Assembly (NCBI GenBank): GCA_012514775.1
Contig: JAAYZQ010000044.1
Location: 1 to 10,308 of the forward strand
Length of the DNA stretch: 10,308 nt
Direction of reading: 5' to 3'
From: Anaerolineaceae bacterium
GTDB taxonomy: Bacteria; Chloroflexota; Anaerolineae; JAAYZQ01
Shown here: positions 1 to 5,770 of the stretch, piece after piece
How the letters are laid out: each line of letters starts with the position of its first letter
Position numbering within the stretch: the stretch's first letter is position 1
Position numbers and translations under genes: made by a program
Notes under the pieces: generated by a model
Seen by the model: the letters and a program-made list of their open reading frames with translations, nothing else
Databases searched by the model: none
What the model was told of the DNA's origin: nothing

Positions 1-586
1 AGAAGGTCTGCAGCTCGTTGGCGCCCAGATCCTGGGCTGCCTCTTCCAGCCGCCGGTCAAAGCCCACGAGCCGCGCCCGCACGACGACGGTGACGAACGA
101 GATGTTAAAGGCTACGTGGGCGATGATGACCGTGCCCAGGCTAAGGTTGACCCGCGCCAGCACGAAAAAGAGCAGAAGCATGACGGCCATGGCGATCTCG
201 GGGATGATGATGGGCAGGTAGAGGAGGGCATCCATGGCCAGCTTGCCCCCGAACTGGTAACGCTCCATGACCAGGGCAGCCATGGTGCCAAAGAGGGTCG
301 AGATGAGCGTCGAGACCACGGCCACGATGAGGCTGTTCTTCAGGGCGGCCATCATGGCCGCGTCGCGAAACAGCTCGCCGTACCAGCGAAGGGAAAAGCC
401 CTCCCAGGTGGAGACAAAGCGCGAGGAGTTGAAGGAAAAGATGATCAGGATGACGATGGGGGCATAGAGAAAGACATAACCCAGGATCCCGCTGGAGCCG
501 ATGCCCAGCCGCACCAGCCGCCCCAGGAGGGTCCCCCGCCGCGCCACGCCCACTGCCCTGGCATTTCTTGCTGCCATGCTGGTCAT
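1..586 (-). CDS. potC: Polyamine-type ABC transporter permease PotC, partial (3' end outside window)
   Basis: Inner-membrane permease subunit of a spermidine/putrescine-type ABC importer, pairing with the PotB permease encoded just upstream. By hand translation it starts MTSMAARNARAVG; a first membrane helix lies around residues 33-52 (GILGYVFLYAPIVIL), followed by the SFNSS..V..WEGFSLRWY segment typical of PotC, and further hydrophobic helices. The reading frame leaves the window after about 195 codons, inside the cytoplasmic coupling loop (EEAAQDLGANELQTF), which matches the EAA motif that docks on the ATPase. A full-length PotC is usually about 260-280 residues, so roughly a quarter is missing. 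The start at 586 is set by an AGGAG site six bases upstream. That site overlaps the potB stop codon, so the two permeases are only 10 bases apart and probably translationally coupled. Polyamine specificity is inferred from family resemblance; related systems import other small cations or organic compounds. Confidence 0.93.
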   Translation of the reverse strand, partial: MTSMAARNARAVGVARRGTLLGRLVRLGIGSSGILGYVFLYAPIVILIIFSFNSSRFVSTWEGFSLRWYGELFRDAAMMAALKNSLIVAVVSTLISTLFGTMAALVMERYQFGGKLAMDALLYLPIIIPEIAMAVMLLLFFVLARVNLSLGTVIIAHVAFNISFVTVVVRARLVGFDRRLEEAAQDLGANELQTF

Positions 587-596
587 GTCTTTCTCC

Positions 597-1484
597 TCAT
601 GCCGTCCGCGCGCCCACGCGGAAATAGATGAGCGTCGCCAGCAGCATCATGGCCATCAGGACGAAAGAAAAGGCCGAGCCGAAGGGATAGTCCCGCACGC
701 TAAGGAACTGGCTCTGGATGACGTTGCCGATCATCACCGAGCGGGCCCCGCCCAGCAGGTCAGGCGTCACAAAGGCGCCCAGCGACGGCACAAAGACCAG
801 CATCGAGCCGGCCACGATGCCCGGCAGCGTCAGGGGAAAGGTGATCCGGGCAAAGGCCTTGACCTCGTTGGCGTACAGGTCCTCCGCCGCCTCCAGGAGA
901 GAAAAGTCCAGCCGCTCGATGGCGGCGTAGCAGGGCAGCACCATGTCGGGGAACCAGCCGTAGACCAGGCCGATGATGATGGCCAGGTCGTTGCCGAACA
1001 GGGGCAGCGGCTCGGAGATTAGCCCCAGGCCCATGAGCCCCTGGTTGATCAGGCCGGTGTCGCGCAGGATCAAGATCCAGGCATAGGTCCGCACCAGAAA
1101 GTTGGTCCAGAACGGGATCATGACCAGCAGCAACATGGTGTTGCGCCACTTGGGCGGCCGGGTGGCCATCCAGTAGGCCATGGGATAGCCCAACAGGAAG
1201 CAGAAAAGCGTCGTCAGCCCCGCGATCTTGAACGAGCGGGCAAAGATCCGCAGGTACAGGGGATCAAAAAAGCGGGCATAGTTGCCGGGGTTGAACTCCC
1301 AGACGATCTGCCCGTAGGGCCCGCGCTTCAGAAAGCTGTAGACAAAGACGATGAGCAGCGGCACGGCGAAAAAGACGATCAGCCAGAAGAGGCTCGGTGC
1401 GATGAGCACCAGCACCTGCAGAGCGGGCTTGCGCCGCACCGTCTCCAACAAGCTCTTTCTCCCCTCTTGTGTTGCGGCAGCCAT
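597..1484 (-). CDS. potB: Polyamine-type ABC transporter permease PotB
   Basis: Complete 295-residue inner-membrane permease of a spermidine/putrescine-type importer; the length is normal for PotB. About six helices can be seen: roughly residues 22-50, 83-106, 115-140, 167-187, 219-240 and 269-290. The segment around 122-141 (MIPFWTNFLVRTYAWILIL) is characteristic of PotB-type permeases. The EAA coupling loop runs from 198 to 223 (EAAEDLYANE ... TLPGI). It has Tyr204 where the consensus EAA-x3-G has glycine, while its partner PotC keeps the glycine (DLGANE). Two purine-rich stretches precede the ATG (GAGAGG and GGAG); the former has the better spacing. Transcription probably reads through from potA across a 98-base spacer filled by two strong hairpins. 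The stop codon is shared with the Shine-Dalgarno site of potC. Confidence 0.95.
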   Translation of the reverse strand: MAAATQEGRKSLLETVRRKPALQVLVLIAPSLFWLIVFFAVPLLIVFVYSFLKRGPYGQIVWEFNPGNYARFFDPLYLRIFARSFKIAGLTTLFCFLLGYPMAYWMATRPPKWRNTMLLLVMIPFWTNFLVRTYAWILILRDTGLINQGLMGLGLISEPLPLFGNDLAIIIGLVYGWFPDMVLPCYAAIERLDFSLLEAAEDLYANEVKAFARITFPLTLPGIVAGSMLVFVPSLGAFVTPDLLGGARSVMIGNVIQSQFLSVRDYPFGSAFSFVLMAMMLLATLIYFRVGARTA

Positions 1485-1503
1485 ACTCCTACCTCTCCCC
1501 CGG

Positions 1504-1569
1504 CCCCTCTCCTGGGAGGAGAGGGGAGTTGCCTGGCTTTTGCTCCCCCTTCCCCCATGGGGAAGGGGG
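1504..1569 (-). repeat. Two tandem GC-rich perfect hairpins filling the potA-potB spacer
   Basis: Between the potA stop and the potB start lie two perfect inverted repeats. One has 9-bp arms (1504-1512 with 1518-1526, five-base loop) built on CCCCTCTCC. The other has 11-bp arms (1545-1555 with 1559-1569, three-base loop) built on CCCCCTTCCCC. Polypyrimidine and polypurine flanks continue on both sides (CTCCCCCGG at about 1495 and CTGGGGGG at about 1570). On the coding strand the element's edge (GGGGGAGAGG) supplies part of the potB Shine-Dalgarno region. No T-run follows either hairpin, so they do not look like intrinsic terminators. A role in mRNA processing or in differential stability of potA versus potBC messages is an inference. 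The composition resembles widespread intergenic palindromes I have seen in several phyla (from memory, unchecked). Confidence 0.8.
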
Positions 1570-1582
1570 CTGGGGGGTTAGG

Positions 1583-2707
1583 TTAGTCTGATAATATCCG
1601 GCCTGCGTCGTCGAGCCAGACGGCAAAGGCGGATGCCTCGCCGCTGGGGTAGTAGGTCGTGGCGTTGGGATCGGAGAGGACGTTTTGCTCCCGCACGGTC
1701 AGGGACACGTGATCTGACAGGCGGATGCGAAAGCGCGTGTCGGTGCCCACGTACACGACCTGCTCGATGCGTCCCAGGAAGCTGTTGTGGCTGCCGCGCA
1801 ACGGCTCGGGCAGCAGCCGGATCTTTTCGGGGCGGACGGCCACCGTCACCTGGGTGCCCGGCGCCAGCGCCTGTTCCGACTGGACGCGCACCGGAAGGCA
1901 ATGGTCGACCAGGACCGTCAGCACGCTGCCGTTCTGCTCCTGCACTACACCTTCCATAAAGTTTGTGTCGCCGATAAAGTCGGCCACGAAACGGCAGCTC
2001 GGCCGCTCATAGATCTCGGTGGGCGTGCCGAGGTGGAGCACCTTGCCCTGGTGCATCACGGCGATGCGGTCCGACATGGTGAGTGCTTCTTCCTGGTCGT
2101 GCGTGACGTATACAAAGGTGATGCCCACCTCTTTCTGGAGGCTCTTGAGCTCGATCTGCATCTCTTTGCGCAGCTTCAGATCGAGCGCTCCCAGGGGCTC
2201 GTCCAGGAGGAGGACCTCGGGCCGGTTGACCAGGGCCCGGGCGAGGGCGATGCGCTGCTGCTGCCCGCCCGACAGCTGGTTCGGCTTGCGGGGCCCAAAC
2301 TCGGCCAGGCGCACCATGGCCAGGACCTCTTGCACCCGGCGCCGGGCCTCGTCCTTTGGGACCTTGGCCATTTCCAGCCCGAAGGCCACGTTGCGCTCGA
2401 TGGTCATGTGGGGAAAGAGGGCATAACTCTGAAAGACCATGTTGGTGTTGCGCTGGTATGGCGGCGTCAGCCCCATGGGGCGGCCGTGGATCAAAATCTC
2501 GCCGCTCGTCGGATGCTCAAAGCCGGCAATCATGCGCAGGGTCGTCGTCTTGCCGCAGCCGCTTGGCCCGAGGAGTGAAAAGAACTCGCCGTCGCGTATC
2601 TGGAGGCTCACGTTGTCGACGGCCAGCACTTCGGCGTCTGGCCGCCCGCCTGGACCGGGAAACCGCTTGGTAACGTCTCGTATCTCGACGGCAACGGTGC
2701 TATCCAT
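1583..2707 (-). CDS. potA: Polyamine-type ABC transporter ATPase PotA
   Basis: Cytoplasmic ATP-hydrolysing subunit of the importer, 374 residues, typical for PotA/MalK-like ATPases. All motifs are intact: Walker A GPSGCGKTT at 47-55, Q-loop Gln93 (VFQSYALFPHMT), signature LSGGQQQR at 145-152, Walker B VLLLDEP at 165-171, D-loop GALD at 173-176 and H-loop His203 (VTHDQEEA). A C-terminal TOBE-type regulatory domain covers roughly 280-367 and includes the VRPEKIRL segment. An in-frame GTG two codons upstream (2713) overlaps the Shine-Dalgarno sequence AAGGAG. The ATG at 2707 sits five bases downstream of that site and is preferred. A consensus promoter lies about 60 bases upstream, making potA the first gene of the potABC operon, with the binding protein expected beyond the left edge. 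Substrate specificity cannot be read from the ATPase. Confidence 0.96.
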   Translation of the reverse strand: MDSTVAVEIRDVTKRFPGPGGRPDAEVLAVDNVSLQIRDGEFFSLLGPSGCGKTTTLRMIAGFEHPTSGEILIHGRPMGLTPPYQRNTNMVFQSYALFPHMTIERNVAFGLEMAKVPKDEARRRVQEVLAMVRLAEFGPRKPNQLSGGQQQRIALARALVNRPEVLLLDEPLGALDLKLRKEMQIELKSLQKEVGITFVYVTHDQEEALTMSDRIAVMHQGKVLHLGTPTEIYERPSCRFVADFIGDTNFMEGVVQEQNGSVLTVLVDHCLPVRVQSEQALAPGTQVTVAVRPEKIRLLPEPLRGSHNSFLGRIEQVVYVGTDTRFRIRLSDHVSLTVREQNVLSDPNATTYYPSGEASAFAVWLDDAGRILSD

Positions 2708-2763
2708 GGGCACTCCTTGTCAAGCGTGGGGCCTGGCAGCCCGGGTCCATTCCGTCTTGCAGG

Positions 2764-2792
2764 ATTATACCCGGCTCTTCCGAAACCGTCAA
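2764..2792 (-). promoter_or_regulatory. Consensus sigma-70-type promoter of the potABC operon
   Basis: On the minus strand a -35 box TTGACG (2787-2792) and a perfect -10 box TATAAT (2764-2769) are separated by exactly 17 bases. Predicted initiation is near 2757, giving a 5' leader of about 50 bases ending in the AAGGAG site of potA. No operator-like inverted repeat was recognised over the boxes. Confidence 0.85.
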
Positions 2793-2802
2793 ATCGGGGT
2801 GC

Positions 2803-2827
2803 CGGACCCTTGGTCCGAGCCCAAGGG
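2803..2827 (-). terminator. Competing hairpins downstream of the four-helix membrane protein gene (weak terminator candidate)
   Basis: Two overlapping inverted repeats are mutually exclusive. One is CGGACC/GGTCCG (2803-2808 with 2812-2817, 3-base loop). The other is CCCTTGG/CCAAGGG (2807-2813 with 2821-2827, 7-base loop). They lie about 85 bases after the stop of the 2911-3333 gene and just before the potA promoter, where a terminator would be expected. No T-run follows on the minus strand, so Rho-independent termination is doubtful. Confidence 0.25.
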
Positions 2828-2910
2828 ACAGCACCGCGCCGGCGTCGCTGCCCGCGGCGGAGCGCTCGGCCCCTGTCCGGCGAGGAGATGGTCTTGGACC
2901 CTCCCCCGGC

Positions 2911-3333
2911 CTACTCGAGGAGGGCTTGTTGTTCCAGCTCGCCGAACCTGGTCAGCAGCACGAGGAGATGGCCGATGAGGGCCACCTCGATGAGGGTTGC
3001 CACGAGGTCCGGCAGGCCCACCGGCTGAACCTCGCCCGCTGCCGGGCCAAAGAACGGGATGCCGAGGGTGCGCGTGATGACCCACAGGAGCACCACGCCG
3101 GCATTGCCCACGACTCCGGCCCAGTAGAAAAAGCGACGGGGCGAGCCGCCCACGAGGGCCATGCCGCCGATCCCTTGCAGCGCTGCCACGGTGATAAAAA
3201 AGACGCCATAGCCGACCCATTGAGCGAAATAGATGGGGGACACGAGGATGTGCACCACGCCGGCAGCCAGTGACAGCACTACCGCCCGCCAGCGCCACCC
3301 CTTGGCCCCGCCCTCGGACGAAACAGCTCCCAT
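2911..3333 (-). CDS. Small four-helix integral membrane protein, function unknown
   Basis: A 140-residue protein with four predicted membrane helices at about residues 16-34, 39-62, 70-86 and 109-128, and short hydrophilic ends. Residues that look functionally chosen lie in or near the helices: His28 and Ser32-Pro33 (VVHILVSP), Trp39-x-Gly-Tyr42, Gly76-Asn77, an LWVITRT stretch (83-89) followed by GIPFFGP (91-97), and Asp109 and Glu116 in the last helix. I recognise this pattern as a recurring small membrane family in Chloroflexota and Actinobacteria but know of no assigned function. The ATG at 3333 follows an AGGAGG site with five to six bases of spacing; an in-frame extension upstream to about 3405 has no ribosome-binding site and is rejected. 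It has its own consensus promoter, so it is probably monocistronic between the hydrolase and potA. Confidence 0.85.
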   Translation of the reverse strand: MGAVSSEGGAKGWRWRAVVLSLAAGVVHILVSPIYFAQWVGYGVFFITVAALQGIGGMALVGGSPRRFFYWAGVVGNAGVVLLWVITRTLGIPFFGPAAGEVQPVGLPDLVATLIEVALIGHLLVLLTRFGELEQQALLE

Positions 3334-3419
3334 TTTGCCTCCTGAATCAACGGAGCACCAGGGTGACCGGAGGATGACCCCGGCGCATGCAGATCTGCCT
3401 GCCACAGCGGTTGAGCAGG

Positions 3420-3448
3420 ATTATATCATCAAAAACAGGGTGCGTCAA
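3420..3448 (-). promoter_or_regulatory. Consensus promoter of the four-helix membrane protein gene, overlapping the hydrolase stop codon
   Basis: Minus-strand TTGACG (3443-3448) and TATAAT (3420-3425) with a 17-base spacer. The TGA inside TTGACG is the stop codon of the upstream serine hydrolase (3445-3447). Predicted initiation is near 3413, leaving a leader of about 80 bases to the ATG at 3333. Confidence 0.83.
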
Positions 3449-4881
3449 GGAGCGCTTTCGGCGCCCTCGCCGTCGTCGGGCTCGACCAGGCGGGCGCGGA
3501 CCGCTTGTCCGTCCTGGTGGACCGTCAGCGCGACGATGGCGCCCGTCTCGTCCGGTTGAAAGGTCACGGCGGCATTGACTGCGCGGGCCAGGAACTCCAG
3601 GTCGGAGGTGGCATCCAGGCGCAGGGAGCGCTGCAGGCCGGCCTGCAAGAAGACTGCCCCGTCTTCCGCCGTGACGCGGAAGCGCATGCCCGCCTCGCCG
3701 GCATAGAGGCCGGCGTAGCGACCGGGCCGGGCGATCTCGAGATGGGGCCTTTCCTCGGGCACGGCCCCGGGCCAGCCATACTCGCGGCCGATGGCCCGGG
3801 CGATCTCGAACATCAGGTCGTTGCCCTCATTGGCGTTCAACATGACCACGGCGCCCTGCCCGGTGCAGGGATAAAAGATGGCCAGCGCCACAAAGCCCTC
3901 GTTCCAGCCGGTGTGGTAGAACCTTAGCCCCGGCCCTTCACCCCGCAGGAAAAAGCCGAGGGCGGGACAAAAGCCTTCCGCCTGGGTCGCGGTTTGCGGC
4001 TGAAGCATGGCTCGCGCCGAGTCCTGCCGCAACAAGGTCCCGGGCCGGCCTTCCAGGGCAAGCATGATGTCCAGCCCTGCCCGGGCCAGGTCGCCGGCCG
4101 TCGTCCACAGCCCCGCCGCCGCCATCTCCGGGTAGACGTGGTGGCCGCCGGGCAGGGGCCTGCCCTTCCAGGGGTGGCCCGTCGCCAGCCGCCCTGCCCA
4201 CGCCGGCGGCGGGGGCTGCTCGAAGGTGCTGTCGTCCATGCCCAGGGGCTCCAGGACCAGCTCGCGCATGAGCCGGGGAAAGGGCTCGCCCAGGCGATCG
4301 ACCACCGCCTGTTGGGCCACCGTGGTGCCTCCCCCCGAGTAGCAATAGGTCAGCCCTGGCAGGGCGTTGACCCGGACAGGGGGGGTGTTGGCCGGCGGCC
4401 GGCCCTCCAGCACCTGAACGGGCGAGGGTAGGGGCTCGTCGGGCGTGTAGCCTGGAAAGCCGTCGACGGTCATGCCCGCGCAGTGGCTCAACAGCCCGCG
4501 GAGGGTGACGTGGGGCTGCCAGCCGTCGTTGTCGGGCACGCGCCACGATGTCAGATAGTCGTTTACGTCGCGGTCCAGGTCCAGCACGCCTTCTTGCACC
4601 AGGCGTATGACGGCCAGGGCAAAGACCGGCTTGCTGATGGACGCGGCCTGGAAGGCGGTGGCAGGGGTCACCGGCCGGGCCATGCCGGCGTGGCACCGGC
4701 CCAGGCCCGCCGTCCAGGCCAGGGCCCGCCCGTCGACGACGGCGATGCTGGCGCCCGGCGTGTGACACTGCGCCATGCGCTCGGCCAGCGCCTGGGCGGG
4801 TCCGGTTCTGCCGTCGAACGCCGTCTCGGGCTGCAAATCGCGGAGCACGCGCTCCATCCGCTCGGCGGCGGTGTGCATCAT
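3445..4881 (-). CDS. Serine hydrolase of the beta-lactamase / class C (peptidase S12) family
   Basis: A 478-residue penicillin-binding-protein-fold hydrolase. The catalytic triad of motifs is complete: Ser81-Ile-Ser-Lys84 (SxxK, within AASISKP), Tyr181-Ser-Gly183 at the YxN position (YCYSGGG), and His323-Thr-Gly325 (KTG equivalent). A C-terminal beta-rich domain begins near residue 370 (PGRYAGLY) and resembles the accessory domain found after many S12-type esterases and D-aminopeptidases. No signal peptide or membrane anchor is visible, so it is probably cytoplasmic, which argues for an esterase or peptidase role rather than antibiotic resistance. The ATG at 4881 follows a GGAGG site by six bases. 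An in-frame ATG nine codons earlier (4908) lacks a ribosome-binding site and nearly coincides with the predicted -10 box. The exact substrate is unknown, and the name beta-lactamase should be read as a fold label. Confidence 0.92.
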   Translation of the reverse strand: MMHTAAERMERVLRDLQPETAFDGRTGPAQALAERMAQCHTPGASIAVVDGRALAWTAGLGRCHAGMARPVTPATAFQAASISKPVFALAVIRLVQEGVLDLDRDVNDYLTSWRVPDNDGWQPHVTLRGLLSHCAGMTVDGFPGYTPDEPLPSPVQVLEGRPPANTPPVRVNALPGLTYCYSGGGTTVAQQAVVDRLGEPFPRLMRELVLEPLGMDDSTFEQPPPPAWAGRLATGHPWKGRPLPGGHHVYPEMAAAGLWTTAGDLARAGLDIMLALEGRPGTLLRQDSARAMLQPQTATQAEGFCPALGFFLRGEGPGLRFYHTGWNEGFVALAIFYPCTGQGAVVMLNANEGNDLMFEIARAIGREYGWPGAVPEERPHLEIARPGRYAGLYAGEAGMRFRVTAEDGAVFLQAGLQRSLRLDATSDLEFLARAVNAAVTFQPDETGAIVALTVHQDGQAVRARLVEPDDGEGAESAP

Positions 4882-4909
4882 CCCTCGCCTCCCACGAGCC
4901 ACTGACATG

Positions 4910-4937
4910 ATTGTACCGATTTTTGGGAGAAACGCAA
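4910..4937 (-). promoter_or_regulatory. Probable promoter of the serine hydrolase gene
   Basis: Minus-strand -10 box TACAAT (4910-4915) and a weak -35 box TTGCGT (4932-4937) with a 16-base spacer. Initiation near 4903 would place the leader just upstream of the ATG at 4881, supporting that start over the ATG at 4908. The -35 match is only partial. Confidence 0.5.
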
Positions 4938-4942
4938 GAGCT

Positions 4943-5060
4943 GCCGCGAATGAATTCGCGGCTGAAACCAGAAACGCGTTGAAAACGCGTTCGTGTCATC
5001 GTTCCGTGCGAACCCGTCCGAACGGGTTTCTGGTAGCAGGCATCGGTTTCAACCGATGCC
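4943..5060. repeat. Cluster of four perfect palindromes with a nested three-way-junction fold
   Basis: Four inverted repeats with different stems occur in 118 bases. They are GCCGCGAAT/ATTCGCGGC (4943-4962, 9-bp arms), AACGCGTT/AACGCGTT (4973-4991), AACCCGT/ACGGGTT (5011-5028, 7-bp arms) and GGCATCGGTT/AACCGATGCC (5039-5060, 10-bp arms with a two-base loop). The loops or centres are AT-rich and similar (variants of TTGAAA, TTTCAA, AATGAATT). An outer 9-bp pairing, ACCAGAAAC (4967-4975) with GTTTCTGGT (5026-5034), brackets the second and third palindromes. The cluster lies upstream of both divergent promoters. It is not a CRISPR array, since stems differ and no constant repeat and spacer alternate. 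I recall similar variable-stem palindromes from other Chloroflexota intergenic regions, unverified. Confidence 0.85.
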
Positions 5061-5096
5061 GTACTCGTTGTCGCACCTGGCCCGCTCCGGCGCCAC

Positions 5097-5125
5097 TTGA
5101 CGCTCTCGTTGCGGGGTGCTATAAT
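5097..5125 (+). promoter_or_regulatory. Consensus promoter upstream of the small Cys protein gene
   Basis: Plus-strand TTGACG (5097-5102) and TATAAT (5120-5125) with a 17-base spacer, identical in both boxes to the promoters of potA and the four-helix protein. Initiation is expected near 5132. Confidence 0.83.
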
Positions 5126-5131
5126 GTGGGT

Positions 5132-5292
5132 AGCCGGGTCCTTGCCGTGAAGGGCTCTCGTGCGCCCCTTTGACCGCTGCTGCCTGCACCAGACCTGCCC
5201 AGCCCTTGCCCTGTGCACCTCGACGGCGTGAGCCCGGCCCGGCCGTGTCAGCGGTGGCGTGTGTTTTGGTCTGGATGGAAAGGAGCGAGGAA
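5132..5292 (+). other. Long untranslated leader of the small Cys protein gene
   Basis: About 160 bases separate the predicted start of transcription from the ATG at 5293. A 7-bp long-range pairing, ACCGCTG (5173-5179) with CAGCGGT (5249-5255), could close a domain within it. I do not recognise a riboswitch or known leader motif, and the pairing could be chance in GC-rich DNA. An in-frame TTG at 5170 would turn part of the leader into a coding extension, but it has no ribosome-binding site. Confidence 0.35.
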
Positions 5293-5517
5293 ATGGCGGG
5301 CTTCAGGTGGGAAGTGCGGCAAGTGGCGTGTCCGGAGATCGACCGTGTCTCCAGCCTGCTGCTGGAGTGGCGCGATTCGCCCACAGGCGTCGTACTGGAG
5401 GGCGTGCAGTGCGACTGCCCGCGGCTGAAGGACCTGGACAACTGGGAGTGCTCCGGCTCGTGCTGGGAGCAGATCGCCGCGGAGGGAGAGCGATACGCTT
5501 TGACCGGCCACAACTAG
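5293..5517 (+). CDS. Small cysteine-containing protein, function unknown
   Basis: A 74-residue soluble protein with no membrane helix or signal peptide. It has five cysteines: Cys13, then Cys40-x-Cys42 and Cys53-x3-Cys57. The last four (CDCPRLKDLDNWECSGSC) have the spacing of a possible zinc or iron-sulfur site. This is an inference from spacing only, and I recognise no family. The ATG at 5293 is chosen because AAGGAG lies seven bases upstream. An ATG six codons earlier (5275) and a TTG at 5170 lack such a site, and the longer N-terminus would be low-complexity. It has a consensus promoter with a long leader and is followed by a hairpin, so it is probably transcribed alone. The combination of a strong promoter, strong ribosome-binding site and acceptable codon use supports a real gene. 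Confidence 0.7.
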   Translation: MAGFRWEVRQVACPEIDRVSSLLLEWRDSPTGVVLEGVQCDCPRLKDLDNWECSGSCWEQIAAEGERYALTGHN

Positions 5518-5525
5518 CGGACTGC

Positions 5526-5568
5526 GGGCCTGTGGACGCTCATCCACTGCTGTAGGCGTCGCAGGCCC
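5526..5568 (+). terminator. Stem-loop after the small Cys protein gene (possible 3' structure)
   Basis: GGGCCTG (5526-5532) pairs with CAGGCCC (5562-5568), and inside it GACGC (5535-5539) can pair with GCGTC (5556-5560). It starts nine bases after the stop codon, a fitting place for a transcript end. It lacks a T-run and is followed by CGGGCTCTG, so it may protect a 3' end rather than terminate. Confidence 0.35.
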
Positions 5569-5656
5569 GGGCTCTGTCCATATACAGCGTTCAGCCAGGA
5601 TAGCTCGCTCCTATGCGCAGAATCTGACCTTGCAGCTCCCCGTCACGTCTTATTCT

Positions 5657-5684
5657 TTGCGAACTGATCGAGTACTGGTATAAT
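5657..5684 (+). promoter_or_regulatory. Promoter of the GT39 glycosyltransferase gene
   Basis: Perfect -10 box TATAAT (5679-5684) with a partial -35 box TTGCGA (5657-5662) at 16 bases. Initiation near 5691 gives a leader of about 80 bases to the ATG at 5771 and makes the GTG at 5702 an unlikely start, as it would leave only about 11 bases of leader. The remaining bases between the previous gene and this promoter show nothing recognisable apart from the stem-loop at 5526-5568. Confidence 0.65.
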
Positions 5685-5770
5685 ACCGCCACGCACTCCG
5701 GGTGGATCATTCCTGGTTGAAACCAGTTGGACACTGTGGCCACCCCGGGATGGTGGAGAACCCAGGCGCA

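Noticed and set aside
1504..1569. Intrinsic terminator ending the potA transcript
   Set aside because: Neither hairpin is followed by a T-run on the minus strand, and potB has no promoter of its own that I can see, so read-through is more likely.
2707..2713. GTG start for potA two codons upstream of the ATG
   Set aside because: The GTG overlaps the AAGGAG ribosome-binding site itself. The ATG at 2707 has correct five-base spacing.
4943..5060. CRISPR array
   Set aside because: The palindromes differ in sequence and are irregularly spaced. There is no constant repeat, no uniform spacer length and no cas gene.
3938..5218. A 426-codon minus-strand frame overlapping the serine hydrolase
   Set aside because: It is an alternative frame of the hydrolase with Arg/Pro/Gly-rich low-complexity translation and crosses the palindrome cluster. 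It has no ribosome-binding site or domain.
5170..5292. N-terminal extension of the small Cys protein from a TTG at 5170
   Set aside because: No ribosome-binding site precedes the TTG, the added residues are low-complexity, and the AAGGAG site clearly belongs to the ATG at 5293.
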